Of a stretch of 64,000 nucleotides of DNA, positions 8,486 through 17,383 are shown piece after piece (the stretch's first letter is position 1; every line of letters starts with the position of its first letter). The translations under genes were made by a program, and so were the position numbers. Source of the DNA: Canibacter zhoujuaniae (GTDB lineage: Bacteria > Actinomycetota > Actinomycetes > Actinomycetales > Microbacteriaceae); NCBI RefSeq assembly GCF_011752015.1, contig NZ_JAAIKA010000002.1, forward strand, positions 300,212-364,211, in the 5' to 3' direction. The notes under the pieces were generated by a model that was not told the DNA's origin, ran no database searches, and worked only from the letters and a program-made list of their open reading frames with translations.

Positions 8486-9607
8486 TTATGCTGCCAAGAT
8501 CTCGTCTACAGTGCTGCTCTTAAGCTCTGGGAAAGCCTCTGCAACACCGTGGTTGGTGATTACACCCTCGTGTGCGTTTAGACCCTTAGCGAGCGCTGCA
8601 TCGTCGCGCAGCGCCTGCTTCCAGCCCTTGTTAGCGAGAGCAACAACATATGGCAGGGTTGCGTTGGTTAGAGCGTTGGTTGACGTCTCTGGCACAGCAC
8701 CCGGCATGTTTGCTACGCAGTAGTAGAGCGAGTTGTGAACCTTGAAGGTTGGGTCGTCGTGTGTGGTTGGGCGTGAGTTTTCAAAGCAGCCACCCTGGTC
8801 GATTGCGATATCAACGAGCACTGAACCAGGCTTCATCTGCGCAACCATATCGTCGGTGACAAGCTTTGGAGCCTTCTCACCCGGGATCAGCACAGAACCG
8901 ATAACCAGATCCGCATCCTTGAGCGCCTCGGTGATGTTGAAGCGGTTTGATACGCGGGTCTGGATGCCACCGTTGTAGATGTCTTCGAGCTGCTTCAAAC
9001 GTGGAATGTTGATGTCGATCATGGTGACGTCTGAGCCCATGCCGTAAGCAACGCGTGCTGCCTGCTCACCAGCTGCGCCACCGCCGATAACAACAGTCTT
9101 TGCTTTACGGGTAGCGGTTACACCACCGAGCAGCACGCCGCGGCCACCCTCTGCCTTCATCAGGAAGAAAGCGCCAATCTGCGCTGACAGACGGCCAGCA
9201 ACTTCAGACATTGGCGCGAGCAGTGGCAGTGAGCGGTTGTCGAGCTGCACGGTTTCGTATGCGATCGCGGTGGTGCCGCTGTCAACCACAGCCTTGGTGC
9301 AGGCCTCAGAAGCTGCGAGGTGCAGGTAGGTGAAGAGCACCTGACCCTTGCGCATTTTGCTGTATTCAGACTCGATTGGTTCCTTCACCTTGAGCACCAT
9401 GTCAGCCTGTTCCCAGACCTCATCGGCAGTGTCGATAATGGTTGCGCCAGCAGCCTTGAATGCTTCGTCGCTAATGAACGAGCCCTCACCGGCACCAGCC
9501 TGAATCAGCACCTCGTGGCCGTGACGCTTGAGCTCCATGACCCCAGCCTCGGTGATGGCGACGCGGTTCTCGTTGTTCTTAATCTCGGTTGGAATACCAA
9601 CGCGCAT
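8486..9607 (-). CDS. ald: Alanine dehydrogenase
   Basis: NAD-dependent interconversion of L-alanine with pyruvate and ammonia. The start is placed at ATG 9607, giving 373 residues, because the family begins MRVGIPTEIK. GGAG then has ideal spacing, while the upstream in-frame codons encode an unrelated tail. Substrate residues fall at their canonical numbers R15, K75 and H96, the NAD-binding GGGAAG lies at 176-180, and D270 sits in IDQGG. It is divergent from an Lrp/AsnC regulator at 9792, as for the mycobacterial ald/aldR pair, so alanine-responsive control is likely. Confidence 0.97.
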   Translation of the reverse strand: MRVGIPTEIKNNENRVAITEAGVMELKRHGHEVLIQAGAGEGSFISDEAFKAAGATIIDTADEVWEQADMVLKVKEPIESEYSKMRKGQVLFTYLHLAASEACTKAVVDSGTTAIAYETVQLDNRSLPLLAPMSEVAGRLSAQIGAFFLMKAEGGRGVLLGGVTATRKAKTVVIGGGAAGEQAARVAYGMGSDVTMIDINIPRLKQLEDIYNGGIQTRVSNRFNITEALKDADLVIGSVLIPGEKAPKLVTDDMVAQMKPGSVLVDIAIDQGGCFENSRPTTHDDPTFKVHNSLYYCVANMPGAVPETSTNALTNATLPYVVALANKGWKQALRDDAALAKGLNAHEGVITNHGVAEAFPELKSSTVDEILAA

Positions 9608-9791
9608 TTTCATGCTCCAATTTTTAGTCAGTGAATTTTGCGGATCACCGGGAGAGAGATCCGATAGCAGTTGGAGCGAATCCAACATAGTTTAATTTTG
9701 CATTATCTTCGTGTAATTAAACAAATATCCGCAGAAAATTCGCTATATACTGGGGTTGAGGCTAGTTTAATTCGCTAACAGTGAGGTTTTT

Positions 9792-10295
9792 ATGGCGGCT
9801 TCGAATATTATGCGAGGGGTTATGCAGTTAGATGCGGTAGACCTCAAAATCATTAAAGAGCTGCAGCGTAATAGCCGCATCACGAACGCTGAGCTTGCCG
9901 ATCGTGCCGGGATCGCTGCTTCAACCTGTGTCAGCAGGGTGCGTGCGCTTGTGTCGCGCGGTGTCATTACCGAATTTACGACGCAGGTTGATCCAAAAGC
10001 TTTCGACCTGACGCTCCAGGTGCTAATCAGTGTTACCGTTCGTTCTGGGGCCAGAGAGCGGATCGCGGAGCTTGCAGACACGCTGCGTGCTGCTCCTGAG
10101 GTAACCCAACTGTTTTTTCTCGGCGGGGTAGAAGACTTTATTATTCATATGCTCGCGCGCGACAGTGAGCATGTGCGTGAATTTGTGCTTGAAAACTTGA
10201 GCACACATTCCGCTGTTGACTCAACACGAACTAGCATTGTTTTTAGCCACCACACAAACCCTGTGGCTGCTGTATTCAAAGGAGCATCAGAATGA
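9792..10295 (+). CDS. Lrp/AsnC-family regulator, probable regulator of ald
   Basis: A 167-residue protein with an N-terminal AsnC helix-turn-helix (LDAVDLKIIKELQ, then the NAELADRAGIAASTCVSRV recognition region, about residues 13-50). A C-terminal RAM ligand-binding domain follows (about residues 70-150, with the FLGGVEDFIIHM core). The ATG at 9792 has AGTGAGG at good spacing, better than the internal ATGs. Its position opposite ald matches AldR-type regulators that sense alanine. The very AT-rich 100 bp in between would be the expected operator region. The last 4 nt overlap the nicotinamidase start, so the two are co-transcribed. Confidence 0.92.
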   Translation: MAASNIMRGVMQLDAVDLKIIKELQRNSRITNAELADRAGIAASTCVSRVRALVSRGVITEFTTQVDPKAFDLTLQVLISVTVRSGARERIAELADTLRAAPEVTQLFFLGGVEDFIIHMLARDSEHVREFVLENLSTHSAVDSTRTSIVFSHHTNPVAAVFKGASE

Positions 10296-10879
10296 GTGAC
10301 AGACATAGTGCTAAACGGGCGCTGCTCGTAGTGGATATTCAAAATGACTTTGTTGAGGGTGGCGCGCTCGGGGTGACCGGCGGCACTGCGGTTGCGACGC
10401 GGGTTGCAGAGCTGCTGCAGGGCGAGCACGGCTACGACATGGTTGTCGCATCGCGTGACTGGCACAATGCGAGCGGTGATAATGGTGGGCACTTTGCGCT
10501 TGATGCAGAGCCAGATTTTGTCAACACCTGGCCGGTGCACTGCGTTGCGGGCAGCTTTGGTGCTGAATATCACAGTGCGCTGCAAGACGCAGAGTTTGAT
10601 GTTGAAATATTTAAAGGGCAGGGGGAGCCGGCTTATTCAGCATTTGAAGGCAGCTCTGCTGACGGCCTGAAGCTTGAAGAGATCCTCAAAGAAGCGGGTG
10701 TGAAACACCTTGATGTCGTTGGGATCGCAACCGACTACTGTGTTCTGCAGTCGTCTGAAGACGCCTATTGGGCGGGGTTTCGGGTGCGTGTTCTGAAAGA
10801 TTTTGTTGCCGGAGTGGCCGCTGAAACGAGCGCTAAAGCCTTGGACGAACTGCGCGCAATGGGCGCTGAGGTGGTTTAG
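10292..10879 (+). CDS. pncA: Nicotinamidase (isochorismatase-fold amidohydrolase)
   Basis: Converts nicotinamide to nicotinate for NAD salvage. The 195-residue product carries the full catalytic triad of the family: D15 in VVDIQNDF, K108 in IFKGQ and C150 in ATDYC. The metal ligands D56, H58 and H67 are in SRDWH and GGHF. The ATG overlaps the Lrp stop (ATGA) and AAGGAG precedes it. The link to an alanine regulator is not an obvious functional pair, but both touch NAD-dependent nitrogen metabolism. A family with this triad would also deamidate pyrazinamide. Confidence 0.92.
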   Translation: MSDRHSAKRALLVVDIQNDFVEGGALGVTGGTAVATRVAELLQGEHGYDMVVASRDWHNASGDNGGHFALDAEPDFVNTWPVHCVAGSFGAEYHSALQDAEFDVEIFKGQGEPAYSAFEGSSADGLKLEEILKEAGVKHLDVVGIATDYCVLQSSEDAYWAGFRVRVLKDFVAGVAAETSAKALDELRAMGAEVV

Positions 10880-10947
10880 CGCAGCAGAAAGTCACAGACC
10901 CTTGCGATACTTGTCAGTGGTATTGCAAAACGGGGAGGGCTTAATAA

Positions 10948-13584
10948 ATGAACGTAACGCTTGCGGAGCATGCGGCGGCTTTGGGGCGCTCAACAGACCC
11001 GTTCGTGGTGTTTGACACCTTTGTTGATTGGGTGTTTCACGATAAAGGTTTTGAGCTTTACCCTGCGCAGAGTGATGCGATCACCGCGGTTGCTATGGGC
11101 TCAAACGTAGTTTTAGCAACCCCCACCGGCACCGGCAAGTCAACCGTTGCGCTCGGGGCGCACTTCATTGCATTCACACAGGGGAAGCGCACGGCCTATA
11201 CAGCCCCGATAAAAGCCTTGGTGAGTGAAAAATTTTTTGAGCTTGTGCGTGTTTTCGGTGCTGAGAATGTGGGTTTGGTGACCGGCGACTTCAGCATCAA
11301 TGCTGATGCTCCTATCTTGTGTGCAACCGCCGAAATCGTCGCGCAGTATGCCCTGAGCGACCCTGACTGTCGCGGCATCACACAGGTCGTCATGGATGAG
11401 TTCCACTATTACGCAGATCGCGAGCGCGGCTGGGCGTGGCAGGTGCCGCTGCTGCTAGCAAACGGTGTGCAGTTTATTTTGATGAGCGCCACACTCGGTG
11501 ATGTGTCAGAGGTTGTAAAAACTCTTGACGAAAACACCGGCCGCACAACAGAGGTGATTACGGGAGTTGAGCGCCCTGTGCCTTTGAGCTATCGCTACAG
11601 TCTTAAACCGGTGCACGAAGAAATTAGCGAGCTAGTACCGGGTGGGCTTGCCCCGGTTTATGTGGTGCATTTTTCGCAGGCTGCGGCAACCGAGCAGGCG
11701 CAGGCACTCACCAGCGTCAGCCTGCTAACAAAAGATGAGAAGGCGGCCATTGCCGAGCGCCTTGCAGAGTTTAGATTTTCGGCCGGGTACGGCCAAACGC
11801 TTAACAAACTGTTGCGTGCCGGAATTGCTGTGCACCATGCGGGGCTGCTGCCGAAATACCGGCGCCTGGTAGAGCAGCTGGCGCAGGCAGGGCTTTTGAA
11901 GGTGATCTGCGGCACAGACACTCTCGGTGTCGGCATTAACGTGCCTATTCGCACGGTGCTGCTCACCTCACTCGTAAAATTTGACGGTGTTAAAGAGCGC
12001 CGTTTGAGCGCGCGTGAGTTTCATCAAATTGCCGGTCGTGCAGGCCGTGCCGGGTTTGACCGGGCGGGCGACGTTGTTGTGCTTGCACCGGAACACGCGA
12101 TCCTCAACGCCGCAATAGAGGCGAAAGCCGCGGCCGCTAAAAATGCTGGAAAGAAGGTGAAACCCGGCAAAAAGGTGGCGGCTAAGGCGGGTGTGACCTG
12201 GAGTGAAGCGACCTTCGAGAAGCTGATCGCCGCAGAACCAGAGCCGCTTGTTAGTCGCATGCAGATCACAGGTGCGATGCTGGTTGCGATCCTGAGCCGT
12301 GGCGAGAAGCGTGAGGGTGAGCTTTTTGCGGTGGTGCGCGAGCTGATACAGGATTCACACGAAACTGCAGACTCTAAACGTGGGCTCACCCTGCAGGCTT
12401 TGAAACTGTATCGGGCGCTCAAAAACGCTGGGGTTGTGCGGGTCACCGAATCTGACACTGGTGAGCAGATGCTCAGCCTCACGGTGAGCGGTGAGGGTGC
12501 GCGCGCATTCAATCAGCCGCTGGCACTGTTTGCAATCGCTGCAACGGAACTCCTAGACCCTGAATCCCCCGGCTACACACTCGACCTGCTCTCGCTCTTT
12601 GAAGCGGTGCTTGAACCACCGCGGCCGATCCTTATCGCACAAGAGAAAAAAGAAAAAAGTCGTGTTGTTGCAGAATTAAAGGCTGATGGGATCGAGTATG
12701 AGGAGCGCATGGCGATCCTTGCAGAAGTGACGCACCCGCAGCCGTTAAGAGAGTTGATCGAGGCGGCTTTTGCCGAGTATCGGGCTAAAACGCCAAGCGC
12801 CCACGGGCAGCAGCCAACACCAAAAAGTATTGTGCGCGACATGGTCGAGAATGCGTTTGGCTTTAAGGAGTTTGTTGCGCACTACGGTCTGAAACGCAGC
12901 GAGGGCGTGCTGTTGCGCTATTTGAGCGACGCGTATCGGATGTTGCGAGCTGGGGTGCCGGAAGAAAAACGCACACCGTATCTAGACGACATCATCACTT
13001 GGTTGGGTGAGGTTGTTAGACAGACGGATTCAAGTCTTCTGGAAGAGTGGCAGCAGCTTGCAGAAATTGCCGCTGCTACTGGCAGTGGCGACTGGGATGC
13101 AACCCTGGCAGTGGTGAGCGATGCAGCTGGAGAGCCGGGAGAGATGGGAGCGCCGCCGCGCAGTGACAAACTCAGCGCAAACGAGAAAGCGCTTACGATA
13201 ATGGTGCGCAACTATATGTTCCGCCTGGTGATGTGGGCAGAGTTTGACGACGTTGCGGCGCTGGTTGCGGCCAGCACGCCACCAGATATGGGTAGCAGCG
13301 GCAGCGGTGTTGCTTTAGGCTGCCGTCGCGGCATGACAAAACACGACTGGGATGCTGCGCTGGACGCCTATTTTGACGAGCATGATGAAATTCCGATCGA
13401 CGCCGCAGCTCGCGCCAGTCGTTTCTTTAACGTGCAGAAGCAAAAAGAGACTTGGCGTGTTGAGCAGGTGATCGCTGACCCCGCAGGCAATTACGATTGG
13501 GTGATAACTGCAGAGCTCGACCTAAAGCAGACGGACGAAATTGGAGAGCCGGCTCTCACCGTGCTTTCGTTTGCCACCCGGTAA
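10948..13584 (+). CDS. DEAD/DEAH-box helicase, Ski2-like, with DUF3516-type C-terminus
   Basis: An 878-residue superfamily 2 helicase. Walker A is TPTGTGKST near residue 52, the Walker B box is the variant MDEFHYY near 150, and the second RecA domain has GTDTLGVGIN and QIAGRAGRAG. The roughly 400-residue C-terminal part, with a lysine-rich linker around residue 400, matches the actinobacterial helicases annotated as DUF3516. These are related to Ski2/HelY and probably act on structured RNA or DNA; the exact role is unknown. GGGAGG precedes the ATG. A Ppx/GppA gene follows after 11 nt in the same direction. Confidence 0.88.
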   Translation: MNVTLAEHAAALGRSTDPFVVFDTFVDWVFHDKGFELYPAQSDAITAVAMGSNVVLATPTGTGKSTVALGAHFIAFTQGKRTAYTAPIKALVSEKFFELVRVFGAENVGLVTGDFSINADAPILCATAEIVAQYALSDPDCRGITQVVMDEFHYYADRERGWAWQVPLLLANGVQFILMSATLGDVSEVVKTLDENTGRTTEVITGVERPVPLSYRYSLKPVHEEISELVPGGLAPVYVVHFSQAAATEQAQALTSVSLLTKDEKAAIAERLAEFRFSAGYGQTLNKLLRAGIAVHHAGLLPKYRRLVEQLAQAGLLKVICGTDTLGVGINVPIRTVLLTSLVKFDGVKERRLSAREFHQIAGRAGRAGFDRAGDVVVLAPEHAILNAAIEAKAAAAKNAGKKVKPGKKVAAKAGVTWSEATFEKLIAAEPEPLVSRMQITGAMLVAILSRGEKREGELFAVVRELIQDSHETADSKRGLTLQALKLYRALKNAGVVRVTESDTGEQMLSLTVSGEGARAFNQPLALFAIAATELLDPESPGYTLDLLSLFEAVLEPPRPILIAQEKKEKSRVVAELKADGIEYEERMAILAEVTHPQPLRELIEAAFAEYRAKTPSAHGQQPTPKSIVRDMVENAFGFKEFVAHYGLKRSEGVLLRYLSDAYRMLRAGVPEEKRTPYLDDIITWLGEVVRQTDSSLLEEWQQLAEIAAATGSGDWDATLAVVSDAAGEPGEMGAPPRSDKLSANEKALTIMVRNYMFRLVMWAEFDDVAALVAASTPPDMGSSGSGVALGCRRGMTKHDWDAALDAYFDEHDEIPIDAAARASRFFNVQKQKETWRVEQVIADPAGNYDWVITAELDLKQTDEIGEPALTVLSFATR

Positions 13585-13595
13585 AATTTTTGGTT

Positions 13596-14561
13596 ATGCG
13601 TTTAGGAGTTATCGACGTCGGGTCGAACACTGTGCACCTATTGGTTGTTGATGCGCACCCGGGTGCGAGCCCGGTGCCCTATGAATCAGAGCGTTCGCTG
13701 CTGCGCTTAATGCGCTACATTGACAGCAGCGGGGCAATCACCGCTGAGGGTGTGACGAAAATTGTGACCGCTATCGACGACGCGGTGAAAAAAGCGCATG
13801 AGATCGGCGTTGATGACCTGATTGTGACAGCCACGAGCGCGATTCGTGAAGCGACTAACGGCGCTGAGGTGCTCGCTATGGTGCATGCGCAAACAGGTGT
13901 TAACCCGCAGGTGCTGTCGGGCGAAGATGAAGCCCGGATCACAATGCTTGCAGTGCGCCGCTGGTTTGGTTGGTCGGCGGGTGAAATTCTGCTGTTCGAT
14001 ATTGGTGGCGGCTCGTTCGAGATAGCGCAGGGCTCTGATGAGTATCCTGATGTGCAGGTTTCGCTGCCGCTGGGGGCGGGGCGTGCCACTGTGCAGTTTA
14101 TTCCGGACGATCCGCCGGGGCACCCTGCGGTATCAGCACTGCGCAAACACGCGCGAAGCGAGTTTACCCGCGTGCGTGATGAACTTTTCGCAGATCGACC
14201 GACACCGCAGCGCGTGGTTGGCACCTCGAAAACTATTCGCTCACTCGGTCGCCTTGTTGGTGGCACCGACAACCCTATTACCGGCGAAAAAGCGCCGATT
14301 AACTATCAAGATTTGAAAGAGTGGGAGCCGTTTCTGCGGGAGATGCCGTCAAACGTGCGCGAGTATCTGCCGGGAGTAACCCCAGAGCGTGGATATCAGC
14401 TGATGGCCGGCACAGTGCTGCTGCGCACAGCGATGAAAGTTTTTGGTGTGCAATCACTAACCGTGTCACCGTGGGCGCTGCGTGAGGGGATCGTGCTGCG
14501 CTATATCGATCAACTCGACGGCAGGGGAGCAGACCCTCTGACACTTGATGACCAGTCTTAG
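13596..14561 (+). CDS. Ppx/GppA-family phosphatase
   Basis: An ASKHA-fold enzyme of the exopolyphosphatase / guanosine pentaphosphate phosphohydrolase family, 321 residues. The start is set at ATG 13596 because the family begins MRLGVIDVGSNTVHLLV, which holds the phosphate-1 loop. The upstream frame extension overlaps the helicase end and lacks family features. The second phosphate motif LLFDIGGGSFEIA (about 129-141) is intact. The protein lacks the C-terminal HD-like domain of E. coli Ppx, as is usual in actinobacterial short forms. Substrate (polyphosphate or pppGpp) cannot be separated by sequence. Confidence 0.92.
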   Translation: MRLGVIDVGSNTVHLLVVDAHPGASPVPYESERSLLRLMRYIDSSGAITAEGVTKIVTAIDDAVKKAHEIGVDDLIVTATSAIREATNGAEVLAMVHAQTGVNPQVLSGEDEARITMLAVRRWFGWSAGEILLFDIGGGSFEIAQGSDEYPDVQVSLPLGAGRATVQFIPDDPPGHPAVSALRKHARSEFTRVRDELFADRPTPQRVVGTSKTIRSLGRLVGGTDNPITGEKAPINYQDLKEWEPFLREMPSNVREYLPGVTPERGYQLMAGTVLLRTAMKVFGVQSLTVSPWALREGIVLRYIDQLDGRGADPLTLDDQS

Positions 14562-14585
14562 CCGAAACACGAGACAGCGGATAAT

Positions 14586-14614
14586 TTGAAAAATTCACAC
14601 ATCTGCGCTAAGGT
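14586..14614 (+). promoter_or_regulatory. Putative promoter of tRNA-Gln
   Basis: TTGAAA (14586-14591) and TAAGGT (14609-14614) are separated by 17 bp. Transcription would begin about 40 nt before the tRNA. Prediction by eye from the sigma-70 consensus. Confidence 0.5.
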
Positions 14615-14663
14615 TATTATTCGTTGCCCGCTTGGGCGATGCGCAGCAGTAGCTGCAAACCAT

Positions 14664-14735
14664 TGGGATATGGTGTAATTGGCAACACGGCTGATTCTGG
14701 TTCAGTTGTTCTTGGTTCGAGTCCAGGTATCCCAG
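14664..14735 (+). tRNA. tRNA-Gln (anticodon CTG)
   Basis: Complete cloverleaf. The acceptor TGGGATA pairs with TATCCCA, and the anticodon arm CTGA-TTCTGGT-TCAG has CTG at positions 34-36. The T arm contains GGTTCGAGTCC. A CCA end is encoded at 14736-14738. Confidence 0.97.
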
Positions 14736-14887
14736 CCAGATTAATTCGCTCTAGCGCGCCAGAAGCAATTATTGCCTTGTTTCTTGCCACTGCTACCGCT
14801 ATTTAACGGGTAAAAGCGGCTGAGCGCAGCTTATTGTGCGGCAGAATAGACTTGCCTAGAAAATAGTTTTATTTGTGGGAGGTAAGT

Positions 14888-15010
14888 ATGTGTGTGGCTG
14901 TTGAGTGTGCGCAGTGTCATAAAACTACCTGGGAGGGCTGCGGCCTGCATATCGAAGAGGCGCTTGCCGGAGTGCCGGATGCGGCGCGCTGCCAGTGTGC
15001 CAGGGCTTAA
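14888..15010 (+). CDS. 40-residue cysteine-rich microprotein
   Basis: A very short gene with an excellent ribosome site (GGGAGG, 5 nt before the ATG). The product has six cysteines among 40 residues: C2, C7, C10, C18, C35 and C37. They form a CxxC near the start (ECAQCHK), a WEGCG motif in the middle and a CQC near the end, which looks like a minimal zinc-binding fold. I recall similar tiny proteins with a WxGCGxH core and CxC end in many actinobacteria, but no function is known to me. It sits alone between tRNA-Gln and tRNA-Glu. TTGTGC-17-TAGAAA at 14834-14862 is a possible promoter. Confidence 0.75.
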   Translation: MCVAVECAQCHKTTWEGCGLHIEEALAGVPDAARCQCARA

Positions 15011-15107
15011 CCTCACTGCTTGCGGATCAGCGGTGATACGAAACACGCCGAAGTTGCGCGCTCGGGTTTAGCGTGTAATAATTATCTAGTTGTGTTCGCA
15101 ACACAGC

Positions 15108-15180
15108 GGCCCCATCGTATAGCGGCCTAGTACGCCGCCCTCTCACGGCGGTAACGCGGGTTCGAATCCCGCTGGGGTCA
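15108..15180 (+). tRNA. tRNA-Glu (anticodon CTC)
   Basis: The acceptor GGCCCCA pairs with TGGGGTC (one G-T wobble), with discriminator A at 15180. The anticodon arm has CTC within CCTCTCAC, and the T arm carries GGTTCGAATCC. CCA is not encoded. A possible promoter TTGCGC-16-TAATAA lies at 15054-15081, and a terminator follows immediately. Confidence 0.97.
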
Positions 15181-15181
15181 C

Positions 15182-15217
15182 AAAAGCTCTCATCTTTATA
15201 GGTGAGAGCTTTTTTAT
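15182..15217 (+). terminator. Terminator of tRNA-Glu
   Basis: AAGCTCTCA pairs with TGAGAGCTT, followed by a run of six T. It begins 2 nt after the tRNA. Confidence 0.9.
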
Positions 15218-15362
15218 ATATCTCCACGTTTCTATCCATAAAACGGAGCAGCGCAGCATATATTGATATCAGCGTGCAGCGTTGTTGCTGCTTAGCATCC
15301 GTGTAAATTCATGAGATGCTAATTTAGCTAGTCGTAAAACTTCAGTAATTTGGAGAATAATT

Positions 15363-16238
15363 ATGAGCCGCCCTCTTGTCAGTATCGTAATGCGCACAAA
15401 GGATCGTGCCGTACTGCTAACCAGAGCAATCGCTGACTGTGCAAAACAGCGATACGAAAATTTTGAATTAATTATTGTCAATGATGGCGGCGCACCGGAG
15501 CCCGTCGACGCACTGCTCGAAAAACACGCAGCGGCTCTTAAAGGGCGTGCGCGCGTCTTCCACAACCCGCAATCTTTAGGCATGGAAGCCGCCTCAAACC
15601 TTGCGATTTCCCAATCTAACGGCAAATACATTTGTATTCACGACGATGATGATACGTGGCATCCGTCCTTCCTCGAAACATGTGTGAACTATTTAGAGGA
15701 AAATCCAACCGCAGGTGGCGTTGCGGTGCGCACACAGATCATCTATGAAAAAATCGACGGCAACCGCGTGTTTGAACTCAGCAGAGAAATTGCGTGGCCG
15801 TGGATTACTCAGTTTTCGCTATCAAGACTGATGGAATCTAATATTGCTGTTCCTATTTCTTGTATGTACCCGCGCGCAGTTATTGACGACCTTGGTGGTT
15901 TCCGCGATGACCTGCCGGTTGTCGGCGACTGGGAATTCCATATCCGTCTAGCAGCAAAGTATCACGTCCAATTTATTGAGGGTGAGCCGCTTGCATACTG
16001 GCATCAGCGTCGCGCCCAAAAAGGCGCACTCGGCAACTCAATTTTCGCAGGCGCTGACAAACATGCCTACTTTGATCTGAAGGTCCGTGACGAGTACCTG
16101 CGCGAGTTTGTGGAGAGGCACGGCCCGGGCGCACTGCTGTGGCAGGCAGCAATGTTTCACCACTTTGCAAACCGCCGTGAAACCTTCTTTTCATGGGCAA
16201 AGAACCGGGTGCGCAACTTCCTGCGGCACAGGAAGTAA
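15363..16238 (+). CDS. Family 2 glycosyltransferase
   Basis: A 291-residue GT-A fold enzyme. The nucleotide-sugar region starts VSIVMRTKDR, followed by IVNDGG (about residues 38-43), and the metal-binding acidic motif is the run HDDDDTW (about 93-99). The acceptor side has VGDWEFH and a YWHQR motif. No membrane segment is seen, so it acts at the cytoplasmic face, probably on a cell-envelope glycan. ATG with GGAG at ideal spacing. It is clearly paralogous to the gene at 17384, with an unrelated-orientation glycosyltransferase between them. Sugar and acceptor are not predictable. Confidence 0.88.
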   Translation: MSRPLVSIVMRTKDRAVLLTRAIADCAKQRYENFELIIVNDGGAPEPVDALLEKHAAALKGRARVFHNPQSLGMEAASNLAISQSNGKYICIHDDDDTWHPSFLETCVNYLEENPTAGGVAVRTQIIYEKIDGNRVFELSREIAWPWITQFSLSRLMESNIAVPISCMYPRAVIDDLGGFRDDLPVVGDWEFHIRLAAKYHVQFIEGEPLAYWHQRRAQKGALGNSIFAGADKHAYFDLKVRDEYLREFVERHGPGALLWQAAMFHHFANRRETFFSWAKNRVRNFLRHRK

Positions 16239-16275
16239 TACGCCCCGACACTTGCGCAGTGCGCGCAGGCTGCCG

Positions 16276-17181
16276 CTACTTTTGAGCAGGGTATTCAATG
16301 CGAGGGCGTTGGAAGAATCCCTCAAAAGCGGCTTTTGTCAGTTTCAGTTTTAGTTTGCGGCTGACGGGTGCACCGCGCAGTTGCCGATACAGGCCGGCAA
16401 AAAGATCGACCAGGATCCGCGGCTTGCGTAGAGACATTCCGGCTGAGACCTGGTTGCGCGCCCCGCGTGAATACTTCCAAAAGTTTGCTTCGGTGACCTC
16501 TGACCAAAAGACGCCTTTATTTTCTGGGGTGAGGTGATCGACGTATGAGTCAGTAACTAGAATGCCCGGGCGCCACTTTGATAGGCGGTAGGTGTATTCA
16601 GCATCGTCGAACCAGATGAAGTATTCCTTGTAGGGGAAACCGCACTGCGCAACCGCTTCACGGGTCACCAGGCAGGAAACAAACGAGGAACAGTCAAGGT
16701 CAATCCAGTTTTTCTGGTACGGCACAGGTCTAACCCAATCCCACGTTGGAGTTGGGATATTCATTTCACATGCAGAGCCATCTGTCCACAGCACCATTGA
16801 GGCCGCGTATGAGGGCATCGGGCCGCCTCGAAATTCAGCGGCGTCCTGCAGAGTGGTAACCAGTTTTTCAAGCGCTTCGGGGCGCGGCACTGTGTCGTCG
16901 TCCATCACCCAGAAAGCGTCATAACCCTGTTCGTAAGCGATTTTCATGCCGGCATTAAAGCCGCCAGCGCCACCGGTGTTTTCCGGTAAGCGATGCACCT
17001 GCAGACTTGGTGAGTTATCGCGGGCAGCCAGCATCTGTGGGGTGTCATCGGTTGAGGCGTTATCGACCACAATGATTGCTGCTGGCGCAGAGGTTTGCGC
17101 TTCAAGCGCCGCTAGAGTTTTTTGTAAGAGTTCAGAGCGGTTGTAGGTTACTACTACGGCTGCAACCTGTAATTCCTTCAA
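16276..17181 (-). CDS. Family 2 glycosyltransferase, GlfT1/rhamnosyltransferase-like
   Basis: A 301-residue GT-A enzyme. It begins with VAAVVVTYNRSELL, has VVDNASTDDT (about residues 39-48), NTGGAGGFNAG, and the metal motif WVMDDDTVP (about 91-99). A later WFDDAEYTYRL resembles the catalytic base region of GlfT1 and WbbL-like transferases, which act on galactofuranose or rhamnose in actinobacterial wall polymers. TTG start with AGGATAGG upstream. It differs from its two neighbours, which lie on the other strand. The assignment to a sugar is inference only. Confidence 0.85.
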   Translation of the reverse strand: MKELQVAAVVVTYNRSELLQKTLAALEAQTSAPAAIIVVDNASTDDTPQMLAARDNSPSLQVHRLPENTGGAGGFNAGMKIAYEQGYDAFWVMDDDTVPRPEALEKLVTTLQDAAEFRGGPMPSYAASMVLWTDGSACEMNIPTPTWDWVRPVPYQKNWIDLDCSSFVSCLVTREAVAQCGFPYKEYFIWFDDAEYTYRLSKWRPGILVTDSYVDHLTPENKGVFWSEVTEANFWKYSRGARNQVSAGMSLRKPRILVDLFAGLYRQLRGAPVSRKLKLKLTKAAFEGFFQRPRIEYPAQK

Positions 17182-17383
17182 TGCCTATCCTCAACCTTCA
17201 TTTCACTTGTCGAGCTATGAAAATGTGGCGCGTTTATACTACCTAAATACTTCCATCTGAGACGGTTGCCATGCTTATGTTTGCGGATAAAATTCACCTA
17301 TTGTCGGTTGCAACACAGCTTTAACAGTCTTTGAGTCATTACAATTAGAGCTCGACTAAGGCCGTGCCAAGCGAGAGGAAACT

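Noticed and set aside
12130..12200. Lysine/alanine-rich repeat in the Ski2-like helicase as a DNA repeat element
   Set aside because: It is a low-complexity coding linker (AAAKNAGKKVKPGKKVAAKA) between helicase domains, not a nucleotide repeat.
13497..13595. Longer Ppx/GppA start overlapping the helicase gene
   Set aside because: The additional 33 residues are unlike any family member and the conserved MRLGVIDVGSNT begins at 13596.
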